NCBI GenBank assembly: GCA_024138015.1
Contig: JAMXBB010000010.1
Coordinates: forward strand, 6,241,229 to 6,305,228
Direction: 5' to 3'
Source of the DNA: Lumnitzera littorea
Taxonomy: Eukaryota; Streptophyta; Magnoliopsida; Myrtales; Combretaceae
DNA length: 64,000 bases
Position 1 is the stretch's first letter. Each line of letters begins with the position of its first letter. The notes under the pieces were generated by a model. The model saw only the letters and a program-made list of their open reading frames with translations. It was not told the DNA's origin and did no database searches. The position numbers and the translations under genes are program-made. This document shows positions 23,464-35,787 of this stretch, one piece after another.

Positions 23464-26400
23464 GTAATAGCCAACAACAACTAAAAGACAGAGCCATAAG
23501 GCTTGAAGATCAAGCCAACAACCACAACCCCATAAATTTGAACCATATTAAGCTACATACTCCTATTACCCATGTTATGTGAATGTGCTAATATATTGCT
23601 CCAATTTCCTTAACTTCTGGCTACCCCCCTTTATAAATACCAACTAGCACCCCAATGACAACTTACTTACACTTTTTACACACTCAAGCTATATTTGAGC
23701 ATTCTTATTCTCTCCTTATACATTGTACTAACTTAAGTATCAAAGCGAATACATCGGATAACACATCAATGCCCCTCACCATGTATTCTTTCGTAAGCTT
23801 CATACATAAGTGCAAAGCCCAAATCCATTATACTCTATCCATAAAATCTTATATACGACAATCACAATAAACATTTACATGAAGCTTGAGTTTTGCACTT
23901 CATAAGCCCTTACAAGAGTGACACATAATTGTAATGTGGAAATGACTCAAAAGGAGAAGTAGTGAGGAGGAATAAGCAAAGTGTTCAATGGTATAAGTGA
24001 TAAATAGGGAAATTATAAAGTATTAACTCCGTTACTCTTGGTAAAAAGTAATGTGTTCTTCGTACTAATCTTCTAAGATAGCTATCTAATAGCAAAATCT
24101 TTTTTCTCTGATCTCTAAATTATGTCAAATGAGAAAGAGTTAGTGAGCATTTATAGAAGTTAACTATTCATGACGAATTACATTAGGACATCAATGATCA
24201 AGATGGAGTTCTCCTTTTGATGATCCTCCATGAGTTCTTCTTGAGTCTAAACATATGGAAAGTCTCTCTAAATACATGAATCATTAGAACTATTCGGAGT
24301 GGATTAGTCGGTCGAACAATTTCTATTCCAAACACATCATATCAAATCTTTCTAAATTATTCCAAATTCATAAACTTAACCCTTTAAGCACCATCACTAA
24401 CTCAATTAATTAAGTCCGGATGCTACTAAGCTTAAAGCCTAAAATACTAGCGTCCATTTTAGCCTTTCATATTATTGCTTAATAAAATTTGAAAAAAGAA
24501 AAGAATAATTGGAGAAGGAAAACTCTTTAAGGGAAAAAAAAAAAAAGGGAAAAAAATGCAATCAGATTTAAAGGAGCGAGTGAAAACTATTTAGTGCAAT
24601 TACTCGTTTTAAATTTAGGCTGTCGACATAATTTATATAATCACTCGCTTCCTCCACGTACTATTACTTTTTTCCTCTTCAAAGCTTATTGAAATTTTCA
24701 GTAAGACTACTTTAAATATTACATTCGTAATTAATTAAAAAAATGACCTAAAACGGAGCTAGCCTTGTGGTGTTTATCAACAAATAATAAACTATCATTA
24801 ATAATAGTATTAGACGAGTATAGACTGTAACAGAAAAACTCATCTATAGACTGATAAAAAAATATGCAATATTCTTGGAAATGGATATTTTAAAGTACTT
24901 TAGGTAAATTAAAGATATTAAGAAAAATTCAGATGTGGTTTTTTTTTTCTTTTAAATTTTTAGGCTGATGGTCGAGAAGCACAAGTAGATACCATGTACG
25001 CATAGATACCTATTTCCAGCTAATTTGTTTTTCTAATGGAAAAATGATTAATTTGTTCAATGTTAGCCAATACCCCTTTTTCCCCTACATATTTCAGGTT
25101 GGGCCCTTCATATTCTGTTGGCCCATTTTATCTATGCAGCATACGATCTTGCAAATATTCTTGGGTGGGCCAGCCTAGTTTCCCTAGGCCCAAATGTTAA
25201 GCTGAAAGGGTCAAATTGCAATTTTATCTTGAGAGTTATAGACCATCTCGTAACTTTACTTACCGGGGACATGCAGGTATATTATTTATGACATTACTTA
25301 TAATAAAATGTTTTTTAAATCCAAGTGTACTCTCCGAAATATTTTTTGGATTTTCCTTTTTGTTTTTCTCGGTATATTATTTATGTATTATTTGCATCTC
25401 TTATGGGTCTAACATATACGTTTAGTCTACATCTAATCTGTTTGAATTTTAAACTCAATGTTTAGATAATTTTTTTTCTTTTTTAGCACTGTGAGACTTG
25501 GCCTAGAAGGAAGATCTGGACACGTGAGAGCTTCAACAATTAAAGGGAGAATCGAGTTTGATAAGTGTCGAATCGTAGAGATTAATTTTGGTTTCATAAT
25601 ACTAGTTTTTTTATTTTATTATAATTATGATAATGATGATGATTGGAAAACAATTAGAAAATGAATATTCACCTTTTTTATAAAAGAACCTAGGACAATA
25701 TATTTTATTAATTGAAAAGTGTCAAGTTAAAAAAAAAAATAGATAAAACAAATAGTAAAAGGTGTATGGGGATTCATTGGATATTTAATTTTATAAGAAC
25801 TGTCTATGCCTACTTGCATGTTGATCGTTTTGATATCTTATTTTAATAAATACATGATTTGAAAATGATAAAAGTAAGACGGAAAAGGAAATAAAAGCAA
25901 GGAAAATAAAATGCTTGTATCAGTTGACACCCGTGTCTGAAAACATTTTAAAGTACAAAAATTTTAAAATCAACATCTACATGAAGGTTTTTTTTTTTTT
26001 ACATGTTAATTTGTCTGTATTTTTCATTCCGTCCATGCCTTTTGTTATTGTTTATTTATTTATTCGTCAATTGTTTAGAAAGCTGTCTCTCTATGTTTTA
26101 CTTCTATCTTTTTTTCTTTTAGATACATTGTATAGAATTTCCAATGCATCTTGTTGGTATAAATTCATTTATCTCGTTTTTTTTTTACCTTCTTTTACAT
26201 TGCAATTGGAATGACTCTAAAAATAAGTTGATGGATATGAGATAAGTGTACTTATCAAATTCTATGGATGTAAGTTTGAGTTGATCATTTAAATACCATG
26301 AATACAAATATTAACCTTAGCTTATTATTTAACCAAAAAATTGTGATGAATTTAAATAAATTAAAAGAACTAAATTAATAAACTAAACTAATTATGAAAC

Positions 26401-27589
26401 TTAACCAAACAATTAGGAAGCAATGAAATTAAGAACTGTTTTAAAAAAGTGAATAGCGTATTTAGGACTTGTTTTCCCTAGAATTTATTATGTGACCACC
26501 TAAAATTTATCTAATTCCATCTCTAGAGTTCTTGATTAGAGGAATTTTCAAGTAAACCTAATATCTTTCTCTAGTACATTAACCCTAACCTTAAAATACT
26601 TACCAGTCTCTTTATTAGTAAAATAATTTAGGATCACATTAACATAAAATGAATTCCTAACACAAAGATATCAAATTTCTAAAAAAATTATATACCTTAT
26701 CTCTAAGTGTTTATGTAATTCATTTCAATTATGGTAAGATCTCACTATGCAAGAGATTCCTCAATCTTCATGCACAAAATCAAAAATTGATACCTTAGAA
26801 ATATCAATTAACAATGCAAAGCATATAACTGAATCAAGAAAGCTATAAACTTTATTGAAAATTAACAATCAATTTAATAGTCACACATAAACCCTAAGTT
26901 CCAAAATACTATATACAATGATTTAAGCTATCATGATGATATAGAAAGAAATTTGTAGCAAAAATAAGAAAGAATCCATGAAAAACCCCATTTTGTAGTG
27001 ATAAATCTTCTCAATCTTGAAGTTTTGGTGATACTTCCACTTGTAATTCTCTCTTCTCATCAAGTCTCTTTAATTTGGATGCTAAAAAGTGACCTTCAAA
27101 ACCCTCACATGTCCTTTTATATTAAAAAGGAAAACTGTAGTAAGCAGCATTAAACATGACCTAGGACGTACTCATATCCCAATGGTCATGTAACTTACCA
27201 TTACTAGAGCGCAAAAATCTGTTCCTAGTTGGACACTATTTAAGATATGGTTGTGTCCTTAGGTTGTGTAACTTTTTATTCTCAATTTCGTTTTCTCTTG
27301 AAAATAAGCCTCTTAGTTAGACATGACCATGTCAACTGGTTATGTCCCACTTCAAAACTTCATGACTTTTTTGTTTAAAGTTTCGAATTAAGTGAAACTT
27401 GATTCTTCATTTTCAATTTAAGAATATGTTTAAACCTTGAAATCAAAATTTTACTCAATTAAATATTAATTTATTTAAAAACAAGCCAAAATTATAAAGA
27501 AAATGCTATAAAATTATCATGACAAATGTATCTAAATTAAAACTCATCATTGACTAAATGAAAACAAATATGCAAAAAAAAAAAAAAAA
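23464..27589. other. Intergenic region, no gene seen
   Basis: AT-rich sequence. Short open frames such as 25,915-26,214 are Phe/Leu/Ile-rich products of T-rich DNA without domain motifs. The 23,480-24,480 and 26,300-27,480 parts look like old repeat sequence, but no ends were identified. Confidence 0.55.
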
Positions 27590-27594
27590 AAGTC

Positions 27595-28343
27595 TGTTGA
27601 TGGTCAACCTTTGGCTTAGGGCTCCAATAGCCCAAGCCTACTAGGGAGCTCAACTTGTTTGGTATAAAATCTTCTCCAACTCAGATAAATAACATCTTGA
27701 CATACATTTGAGCTTCACCTGCCCTACTTAGGTCTCGCCCCAAGCACTCCAGGATTCCTCCCTTAGAGATCCTTCATCTTCATTCTTCGATCATGAGAGA
27801 AGAGCTTGCCCCCCTTTTTGAGAATAGTCTTCGAGGAGCTCGCCAGCTAATGCAATTAGGTTCACCTTCCTCTCCTTGTCTCTTTCTCTCTCATCATTAG
27901 ATGTTAAATGATCGTTGACATACAACCTATAGCTTAGCCATCAGGTTAGGATGACCACCCTTTGCCGATGTAAAAGGTCCATCACCCAAGTCTTTACCAA
28001 CCGGTAGGAAGGGTGGAAGTCTTTTCTCATACTGATAGTGCCATCTCCTCAAATTTTCACTAACCAATCTCCTCATGCTACTTGTCTAAGTAGGCTAGAT
28101 CTCCCAACCTATAAATAAGAGTAAAGCCACGAGGTAAGGGATCTTTTGACACTCTTGGAAACTTTCTCATTTTACTTACTCCTTCATTCACCACAATCTT
28201 AATACTCCCCGCTAATTTGAGCATTAGAGGGTCCTCATTGGCTACACCACATGGGGGCTTTTTTGTAGGTCCATCATCATACATACCTAACGGACAACCA
28301 AGAGTTCACCCAGAAGTCACACCCATAATATATACCATTACCA
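27595..28343 (+). repeat. 5' LTR of the compact LTR element
   Basis: Aligns along its length with 28,755-29,520; shared landmarks include GAGAAGAGCTTGCC, GTCTTCGAGGAGC, GGAAGTCTTTTCTCATACT and CAAGAGTTCACC. Identity by eye is roughly 75-80 percent, which marks an old insertion. Confidence 0.72.
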
Positions 28344-28362
28344 TTCGGTGCCTATCGTAAGG
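28344..28362 (+). other. Primer-binding-site-like sequence of the compact LTR element
   Basis: TTCGGTGCCTATCGTAAGG resembles the plant gypsy primer-binding consensus TTGGTGCCGTCTGTGGGAA when one base is inserted and one deleted. Its place right after the first LTR supports the reading. Confidence 0.5.
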
Positions 28363-28734
28363 CCTTTATATAGCTAATGGGAAAGAAATCTAAACCATCC
28401 ACATGCCACTATTAACTCATCCAATGGTCAAGGGAAGGTATCAGTGAACGGTTACCATAAATGTCTTCATTAACTTTTGATTATGATGATTCCCAAGGTG
28501 TATTAATGATCACATGTGCGATGTATTCCCCCAAGCGCTATTACTAAGATTTGAAAAGATAGGCATTAGGAAAGATCAACTACAGTGGTCATGTCAACAA
28601 TTGTATCTAAAAGGCCATCCACAGTACTCTCCTAAATGCCTCGAGTCACTTGTGTTCACCACCTACGATACATCTGATGAATGCTTTAGCATCTTGAGCT
28701 TAAGTCTCTTATACCTTCCTTGTTACTTTAACAT

Positions 28735-28754
28735 GAAAGAGAGTAGGGGGTAAG
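28735..28754 (+). other. Polypurine tract of the compact LTR element
   Basis: GAAAGAGAGTAGGGGGTAAG is almost entirely purine and directly precedes the second LTR, as needed for plus-strand DNA priming. Confidence 0.6.
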
Positions 28755-29520
28755 TATTGATGATTGGCCTTCGACTCAGGGCTCTAAAGGCCTAAGCCCA
28801 CTATGGAGCTTAACCAGTGTAGTTCAAAAGCTTCTCTAGTTTAGATAAAGAACAATTCAACACTTACTCGAGCTTCACTTGCCCTGCTCAAGTCCTGCCT
28901 TAAGCACTCTAGGAGTCTTCCCTCAAAAATCCTTTATCCCCACTCTTTGATCATAAGAGAAGAGCTTGCCTCCCTTTTAGAGGACAGTCTTCGAGGAGCC
29001 CACTAGTTGATATAACTAAACTTACCCTCCTCTCCCTTTTTCTTTCTCTCTCATCATTAAATGCTAAGTGATTACTTGACATATAGCTTACAGCCTAGCC
29101 ATTAACCTAAGGTGGGCACCTTCTACAGATGTGATAAGCCCATCACTCAAGCCTTTATTAGCCGATAGAAAGGGTGGAAGTCTTTTCTCATACTAATAGT
29201 GCCACCTCCTCGGATTTCACATAAACTATTCTCCTCGTGACATATGTTTGAATAGGTCAAATCCCTTAACTTATAAATAAGAGTAAAGCCAATAGGTAAG
29301 GGATCTTTTGACACTTTTGGGAACTCTTTTGTTTTACTTGCTTTTTCATTCACTTGAATCCCAATACTTTCCTCACTAACTTAAGCGTCAGAGGGATTAG
29401 CTCTGCTACTACAGGCTTTGCTCCGCTACTACGTCCTTTTTGTCAGTTCATTACCATATACGAATGACGGACCACCAAGAGTTCACCTAGGAGTTACACC
29501 TACAATATACACTAACACTA
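28755..29520 (+). repeat. 3' LTR of the compact LTR element
   Basis: Second LTR copy, followed by TAGTC, which nearly matches the AAGTC before the first LTR. It carries a short insertion-like GCTACTAC repeat (about 29,403-29,436) not seen in the first copy. Confidence 0.7.
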
Positions 29521-29525
29521 TAGTC

Positions 29526-31015
29526 TAATGCTATATTTGGTCAATTTCATTCAATAGGATTATGAATAAGATAATATTTTACTAATTCTCTAATGAGATT
29601 TTAAGGAGGAAGCAAAGCTAAACATTAGAGAATATAATTTCATGAATCCTCAATCTAATATCTATTAGGAAAAAATAATTACATTTTTAAGAAATTTTGA
29701 GTAATAACATACGCATCCATTGATTCTTGTTGTTCATTTATATATATAAAGTTGCTGGCTTTAGTTTGATGTCTTAGAAATATAATCAATAAATAAATAA
29801 AGAAAGTACATGAAAGTTATAAGAATATTATTTGGAGAAGTGGATATAGAAAAGTTATTGTTTGAAGAGGTAGGATATATGGAGATTATTTGGAAAAGTG
29901 AAGTAATAAAAAGTTAGGAGAAGTTGTTTAAATTACTTTTATTTTTTTGGTATCCTTAATGTGGGTACAATATCTGTTAATTCTTATTAAGTTATAAAAA
30001 CTATTACTTCTCAAATTTAAAAGATTTCATCTAGGTACTCCAATTGTAAGAAGATATAATATGAAAATGTTATGGATTGCCTTAGAGAACTTATTAAGAT
30101 ATTAAATAAATAAAAAAAATTCTTACATATTTATGCACTTGTTATTTCATAAATGTGAGTAATTGACATTCGAGAGTATGTTAAGTTGTTAAGAAGCCTA
30201 AGATTTTTTTTTTTCTCCCGGTAAAAAAGCCTTCCTCTCAAAGAAGCCTAAAGTTAAGTCATCTAAGATCCACAAATTCACGATAGTCGCTCAATTAACT
30301 TTTTGAAAATATGACAAAAAGACCCACATATAAATACTATTATTTTAGGATTTTTTTACATTCTCATTTTTTACAGGATCAATCTAGCATTTCATCTCAT
30401 CGATAATTTACATTTCTTTAAATCTAAATTGTTAAATTCAAAATTAGTTTAGTAATCTAGATTTAAAGAAAAGTAAATCAATAGTACGACGAAAGATTGA
30501 ACTAATCTAGTAAAAAATAAGAACGAGATCATAAAAAATTTCTTAAATTTTAATATTTTATTCATCAAAAAGAATTAATATTAGTTTTCATAGTAAGTAT
30601 CAGGGGAGTATTCATTAATAGAACCTACTATATTGTCGAGTGATTGAATACTTAGCTTTAAATTGACAAAATGAGCCTAAGGAACATTATCTTTATAGCC
30701 TCAAATTATCCCACTGAAGTTGACATCGGACTGGGGGAAGAATCAATCATGATGGGGTAATGGAAAAGGCACATAGAGTGGGAGAAATAAGAAATTTTAG
30801 ATGTATAGAAAAAGTAGCCTAAAATGCCAGCTAGAGATGATGCCTTATTGGGTTTAATTCCAACTATGGAACTACCAAGTCATAAAAGAAAGTAGAATGT
30901 TTTGGTATAAAGAATCTAGTATAACCTTAGTATTGGTTTGGCAAATAAGAAGGGAAAAAAAAAAAAAAAAACAAAAACAAAAACATAAGAGAGCGTTTGG
31001 AAGAGGAATTTAAGG
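29526..31015. other. Intergenic region upstream of the dynein light chain gene
   Basis: AT-rich with no readable gene. An A-rich tract (about 30,956-30,984, with AAAAC units) precedes the ATG of the downstream gene by some 30 bases and would lie in its leader. Confidence 0.5.
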
Positions 31016-33509
31016 ATGTTGGAGGGAAAAGCTGAGGTTGAAGACACAGATATGCCAGTGAAGATGCTAGTACAAGGCATGGCCTGTGCTTCTCAAGCTT
31101 TGGATCTGTATGATGTTTTTGACTATAAGAAGATTGCAGCCTACATCAAACATGTAATCTCTCTCTCTCTCTCTCTCAACCAAAATTCAATTGTTAAGAA
31201 TTTCAGACTAAAACATTATTATTTATTTTTTTTCATAAGAAAAAATAGAACTAGATGCTTGAGTACTGAGACAGTTTAATTTTGTTTGTTTGGATTTTTT
31301 TTTTTTTGGCATTTGTTTAAATATATGCTAAAGTATAACTTTTTAACTTCTTTTAATATTATGTTGATAAACAAAATCAAAATGCTAACTAGTGATTTAA
31401 AGTTTTGAAAGGCATGTACTTGACCACTGAAAAGTAGTTGTGATTAATAAAAAATAAAATATTTTTTGACTAGTGAAAATATCTTCTTAAAGAAAGAATA
31501 ATATTTTTCTCACGTTTGGTATAAAAAATTTCATCTTAATAGTAAGTTATATGCCCTTTACTAGGTATAACAGGTATCTACCAATACTAAAAAAAATTAC
31601 AAAACTATGAATTAGAAAAACTTAATTATGTAAATACAAGGCAAAAATCGTTTTTTCAGATGCAACAATAATAACTACACAAATATCGCATTTAGAGGAT
31701 GTGATTTGACTAAACTTGGTACCATTCCTAAATTGTTTTTGTGAAATGCCACTTGTTTTAAAGAAAATGTACCTTGCATATGTGATAAAGGTCAAACAAG
31801 ATATGACAATGCTAATGTCACTTTTGAAAGATACGGCATACATAGAAGTATAATAATCGCAACTTTAATATACGACATAATAATAGTATTTTAGTAATAT
31901 TTTTTTATATAATTTGAAATTATATAATATTTATTAATTTTGATTGTGAACATGCAAATTTCTCTCATTTACCAACTAAATTTTCCACTATAAGAATCAC
32001 AAATCTCAAATCCACAATATGCCTCTAGAATTTAGAATACTATCGATTTTGATTAGTGAAATTTAGTTTGTTTATTTATTTATTTATCTATTTATTTAAT
32101 TATATTTTTATTAATTTTTTTTTTCTCAATTAGGTCCATATATTTTCAAATTCATAGGATTTAACTTTTATACCTTTTGATTGCTAACAGTTTCATGAAT
32201 GGTATGTTTGGATATGAGCAAAATGGTAGAAAAAGAAAGAAATCGGTGGAAATGGAAGTAAATGCATGTTTGGTAATTTAAATGCAGAATGGAAATAAGT
32301 AGAAAAAGAAAAAAAAATTGAGTGCTATTTCTTTTCTTTCCAAAATTGGAGAGAAATTAGTAGAAATAGATAGAAATTAGATGATAATTATAAAAATTGT
32401 TCCTTTTAACAATCTTCATTAAAATAAAATAGGAATAAATTTATTAAATGGTAATTTTATTTTTCTCTGTTTCCTTTTTACAAAACCAGTCAAACAAAAG
32501 AATTGAAAATATTCCCTTTTTTTTTTTCCTTTCCATTTATTTTACATATTATCAAGCACAAATTAAAAATTACATATCTTTCTGTTTTTACTCGTTTCTA
32601 TTCCTTTCCATTAGTTTTCACCCACTTGTCTTCTCTTTTGGCTGGTGAAAATCACCGGCTATGTTAATACTGGTAGAGCCCATTACATGTGGTGTTAAAT
32701 TAAGATGGAAAGACAAAGACAAAGAAGTTTACTTGCACCATTTGCAAATATGTATAATTGTTAACTATGGATTAACTTGTTCGAATCGTATGAAATTTTG
32801 CTTCAGGCGCCGATTTGCAATATATCGTGTATTCTCTATTTGCAAAACATTTTTTCCGAATCGAAACCAACTTGTATGTTGATAAATTAGATAAAAATTT
32901 GAGCTAAATAGCTTCCATAACCATAGTTTTTGTTCATAAGAAGTAACTTTAAGTTGAAAATAGGTTGAATTAGGAGGTGATAAAATGGTAAAATTAGTCT
33001 AATTATTTCAAGGAAACCATTAATCAGCACTTTAAATGCATTTATTAAAATAAGAAAAAAAATTTAATATTATCATATACTTCTTTTCTTTTTAATGAAG
33101 TGCATAATCAAATATTGAAGGCGTAAAAATTTCTCTTTTAAATTCTTCACAAGTATTCTAAATAATTCTTTAGTGAAATATTATTTAAAAGGTTTTGTGA
33201 ATATATGTTTTGAAATACAAATTAAAAGAATTAAAAGGTAAACTTTACATATTTTTTTAAAGTCGATTACACAACTCATATGAAAAGATGTAAAAGGTTT
33301 TTTTTTTTTTTTTTTTTAAAAAAGCCATATTAATAAGTCCTCGGGCACTTATCCATCAATATTTATGGAAATTTGACAAGAAAAATGGGAACGGATGGCA
33401 ATGCGTTGCGGGTTCAAACTTTGGTTGTTTCTTTACACATTCAAAAGGAGCTTTCATCTACTTTACACTAGAGACACTCAACTTTCTCATCTTCAAAGGG
33501 GTATCTTGA
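31016..33509 (+). pseudogene. Dynein light chain (LC8 type) gene with a damaged second splice junction
   Basis: Exon 1 (31,016-31,153) encodes 46 residues starting MLEGKAEVEDTDMPVKM and ending AAYIKH, followed by a GT donor (GTAATC). The rest of the LC8 domain is at 33,369-33,509: it reads KFDKKNGNGWQCVAG, then FGCFFTHSKG and LETLNFLIFKG, and ends in TGA. Together they give about 92 residues, the usual length of plant LC8-like proteins, which bind dynein or other partners as dimers. The acceptor is odd: sequence before exon 2 reads ATTTATGGAAATTTGAC, where a CAG|GAATTTGAC-like junction is expected. No in-frame AG lies nearby (AGs at 33,324 and 33,336 lead into stops), and GAAATTT has an extra A. 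So the acceptor seems lost and the frame shifted. The domain itself is otherwise intact, so recent loss, an unusual splice or a sequencing error near the long T run (33,300-33,317) are all possible. Confidence 0.78.
32205..32650. repeat. Possible MITE inside the intron of the dynein light chain gene
   Basis: A block rich in AGAAATGGAA/TTCCATTT-type motifs: GGAAATGGAAGTAAATGCA near the left is loosely mirrored by CCTTTCCATT near the right. No exact terminal repeats or target duplication could be fixed, so the call is tentative. Confidence 0.25.
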
Positions 33510-35787
33510 GTTCCATTACCAATTCGCTGCAAATCGTGAAGTTATGGGAAGGGCCTGGAAATGAGAGAGAGAGAATGTGTTAGTCACTCCCTCTTTCTCT
33601 GTAAAAGAAGACACCATTTTGTTGCCTTCTTATCCAGGTATTGCAAAGCTTGGAAAATGAAGATCACAAGTAGATCCAACATGGTCCCTCCTATGCTTGA
33701 CCAGTTTCAACTCCATTGTCTTGTGCTTTGGATAAACCATCGAGAGTTTTAGTGCTCTTTATGACTCTTTGGCTTGATTAGAGAGCATGCCCAACATTAA
33801 TTGTTTATTTTCCCTACTTTGGATACCTAGTAGAGGTATCTGGAACCATTTGAACCCGTCAATTTAGCTGCATGAAGATGCTTAAAATCAAAAGATTCTA
33901 CTTGGTGGATATTCATTGTTCCAAAATAATTGTCTCAATGAAGCAGTTATCAATTACAATCAATAATAGAAGAAATATAAATAATATATGATCAAACAAA
34001 TTTGTCCAACTTACATATACGTTTCTTAAGGATTAGTTGAAACAGCAAAACTAGAATAGCCGCTTCCTTCCAGACAAAATGCAGCAGTGTACTCAAAGAC
34101 ATGGATGGAACATGAAGACCACCGTGATTGATATTACTTCCATACCTTTACTATTCAACCGACAATTTCGTTGTCCCAAAACTATGAACAACTTCAACAG
34201 CATATCGAAATTCAGTCTTCAGTGGTTTACACTCGTTCATACTACCTTTGTATGCGATTAGTCTCCTGCCTTTGAAATTGGGCATTTAGCTCCAAATCTT
34301 TGAACTTTTACCGATTTATCTACGAACAAGATGAAAAAAAAAAAAACAAAAACTAAAATGTAAAATAAAAGTACATAAAATCAATGATAAAATGGTCGAA
34401 TTAGAATCTGAAAAACACATTTTCTATACATGTAGTAACTAATCATTTATGTTGTATCAATAATATAAAATATAAAACAAAAGATCTTTTGGGTTTTATT
34501 ACATACAGAAAGCAACCATTTATTCAAACGATGAAATGAGAAATGACACGTTACCCAGAATCCATATCTAGAATTTAGATAGAGGAAGCAATTTCTAGCT
34601 CGAGGTGATGAAAATGCGCATAGGAAGGAAGGGCGTTGCAAGATGAACATGAGGATGATATATATCTGGAAGTCACAGAATAGATTAACACAGAAGATTT
34701 AACATATTCGTTTATCCTGTCAAATACCCAAACTCGTGCATTTTTATCAACATCAAACCTGCATTTCTTCGAACAGAAGAAAAAGGAAAAAAAAGGGGAA
34801 AAAGGAAACATGCATTTCTCCATATATCGCAAGGCTACTACCCAAAAATAAGGTTTGCAACCTAAATCTATAAGAGATCTTGGACAAGCCAGGCTTGTGC
34901 GAGAAACTTCTTAAGCATAGACTCCGGGCCTACTCATAAACCCCTTTTTGACCGAGAAAATAGAGGATTTGTCCACAAAATGCATAAAACGCCCTATATG
35001 CATTTAACTATACACTATAATAAGAACAATGGGCTATTCAAATGTACTTCTCTTTATCGTAAAATGAGTAATTGATGTCTTGAAATTTAGCTATCTCTAA
35101 CAAATAAGTGCTCTGAGAGCGCTGTTAGCAAAACCCAAAATAAAGAATTGATCCATGCTTGAAGATGAGCTCAACCAGAGCTGTCGAATAGCTTGTCCAA
35201 TAATCATGCCTTGCCAGCTTAGTGGCGCACATGCTCTTCCTAACCTGAACCAAAAAATCATCTGCGCTCTGCACCAACCGCAAACTCAGAAAGATACAAT
35301 GGGTACACGAAGACTTGCATACACAAACACATAATTTACTGAGTGAAAAGGAAATTGCAAGGACTTCAACTTCAAAAGTCTTGGATCTCAAGCATCTTGA
35401 TATGCACCTTTCTGAACAAACCAAACCTGAATATACCTGTTAACATGAGTACTCAATTACCTATCTCCCTTCCCTAACTGCATGAAGCTATGAGCTATGA
35501 AATCTACTACTGCAGTGACATAGAAAATGCAGAACATTTACAAACATTTAATATTGCCATAAAGCTGAGTTGATCGTCCAGTTCGTTTCTTATTGCCACT
35601 ATAGCGGAATGTTACGATACAAAGCCAGGGAAAATGAAGAATGTTGACATAAGCACAAAAGATCTTCTCCATCAAGAGATCCACAGGCTTTGGAAAACAA
35701 TTACCCAGATTTCTAAGCACGTACTGGTAACAGTATCAATGAGAATAACTCAATGAACACTTGCATCGATGTACCTTTATATAACAA
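33510..35787. other. Intergenic region between converging genes
   Basis: No conserved frame seen. The minus-strand HPPR 3' untranslated part should occupy the right end, just below 35,788. Small open frames (for example 34,575-34,832 and 35,125-35,424) lack family motifs. Confidence 0.5.

Larger units (their letters stand above)
27595..29520 (+). mobile_element. Compact non-autonomous LTR element (LTR, 0.4-kb internal part, LTR)
   Basis: Two direct repeats of about 750 and 766 bases (27,595-28,343 and 28,755-29,520) flank only about 411 bases. The first begins TGTTGATGG and ends in ACCA; the second begins TATTGATGA and ends in ACTA, so the canonical TG...CA ends have partly mutated in the second copy. 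Directly after the first lies a gypsy-type primer-binding-site-like sequence, and directly before the second a purine tract. The flanks are AAGTC and TAGTC, a 4-of-5 match to a 5-bp target duplication. The internal part has one 79-codon open frame (28,514-28,753) without recognised domain, perhaps decayed gag. Structure fits a TRIM/LARD-like or internally deleted gypsy element that would depend on an autonomous partner. Confidence 0.72.

Noticed and set aside
25915..26214. 99-codon Phe/Leu-rich plus-strand frame, membrane-protein-like
   Set aside because: Arises from T-rich DNA; random hydrophobic composition, no family motif, no splice context.
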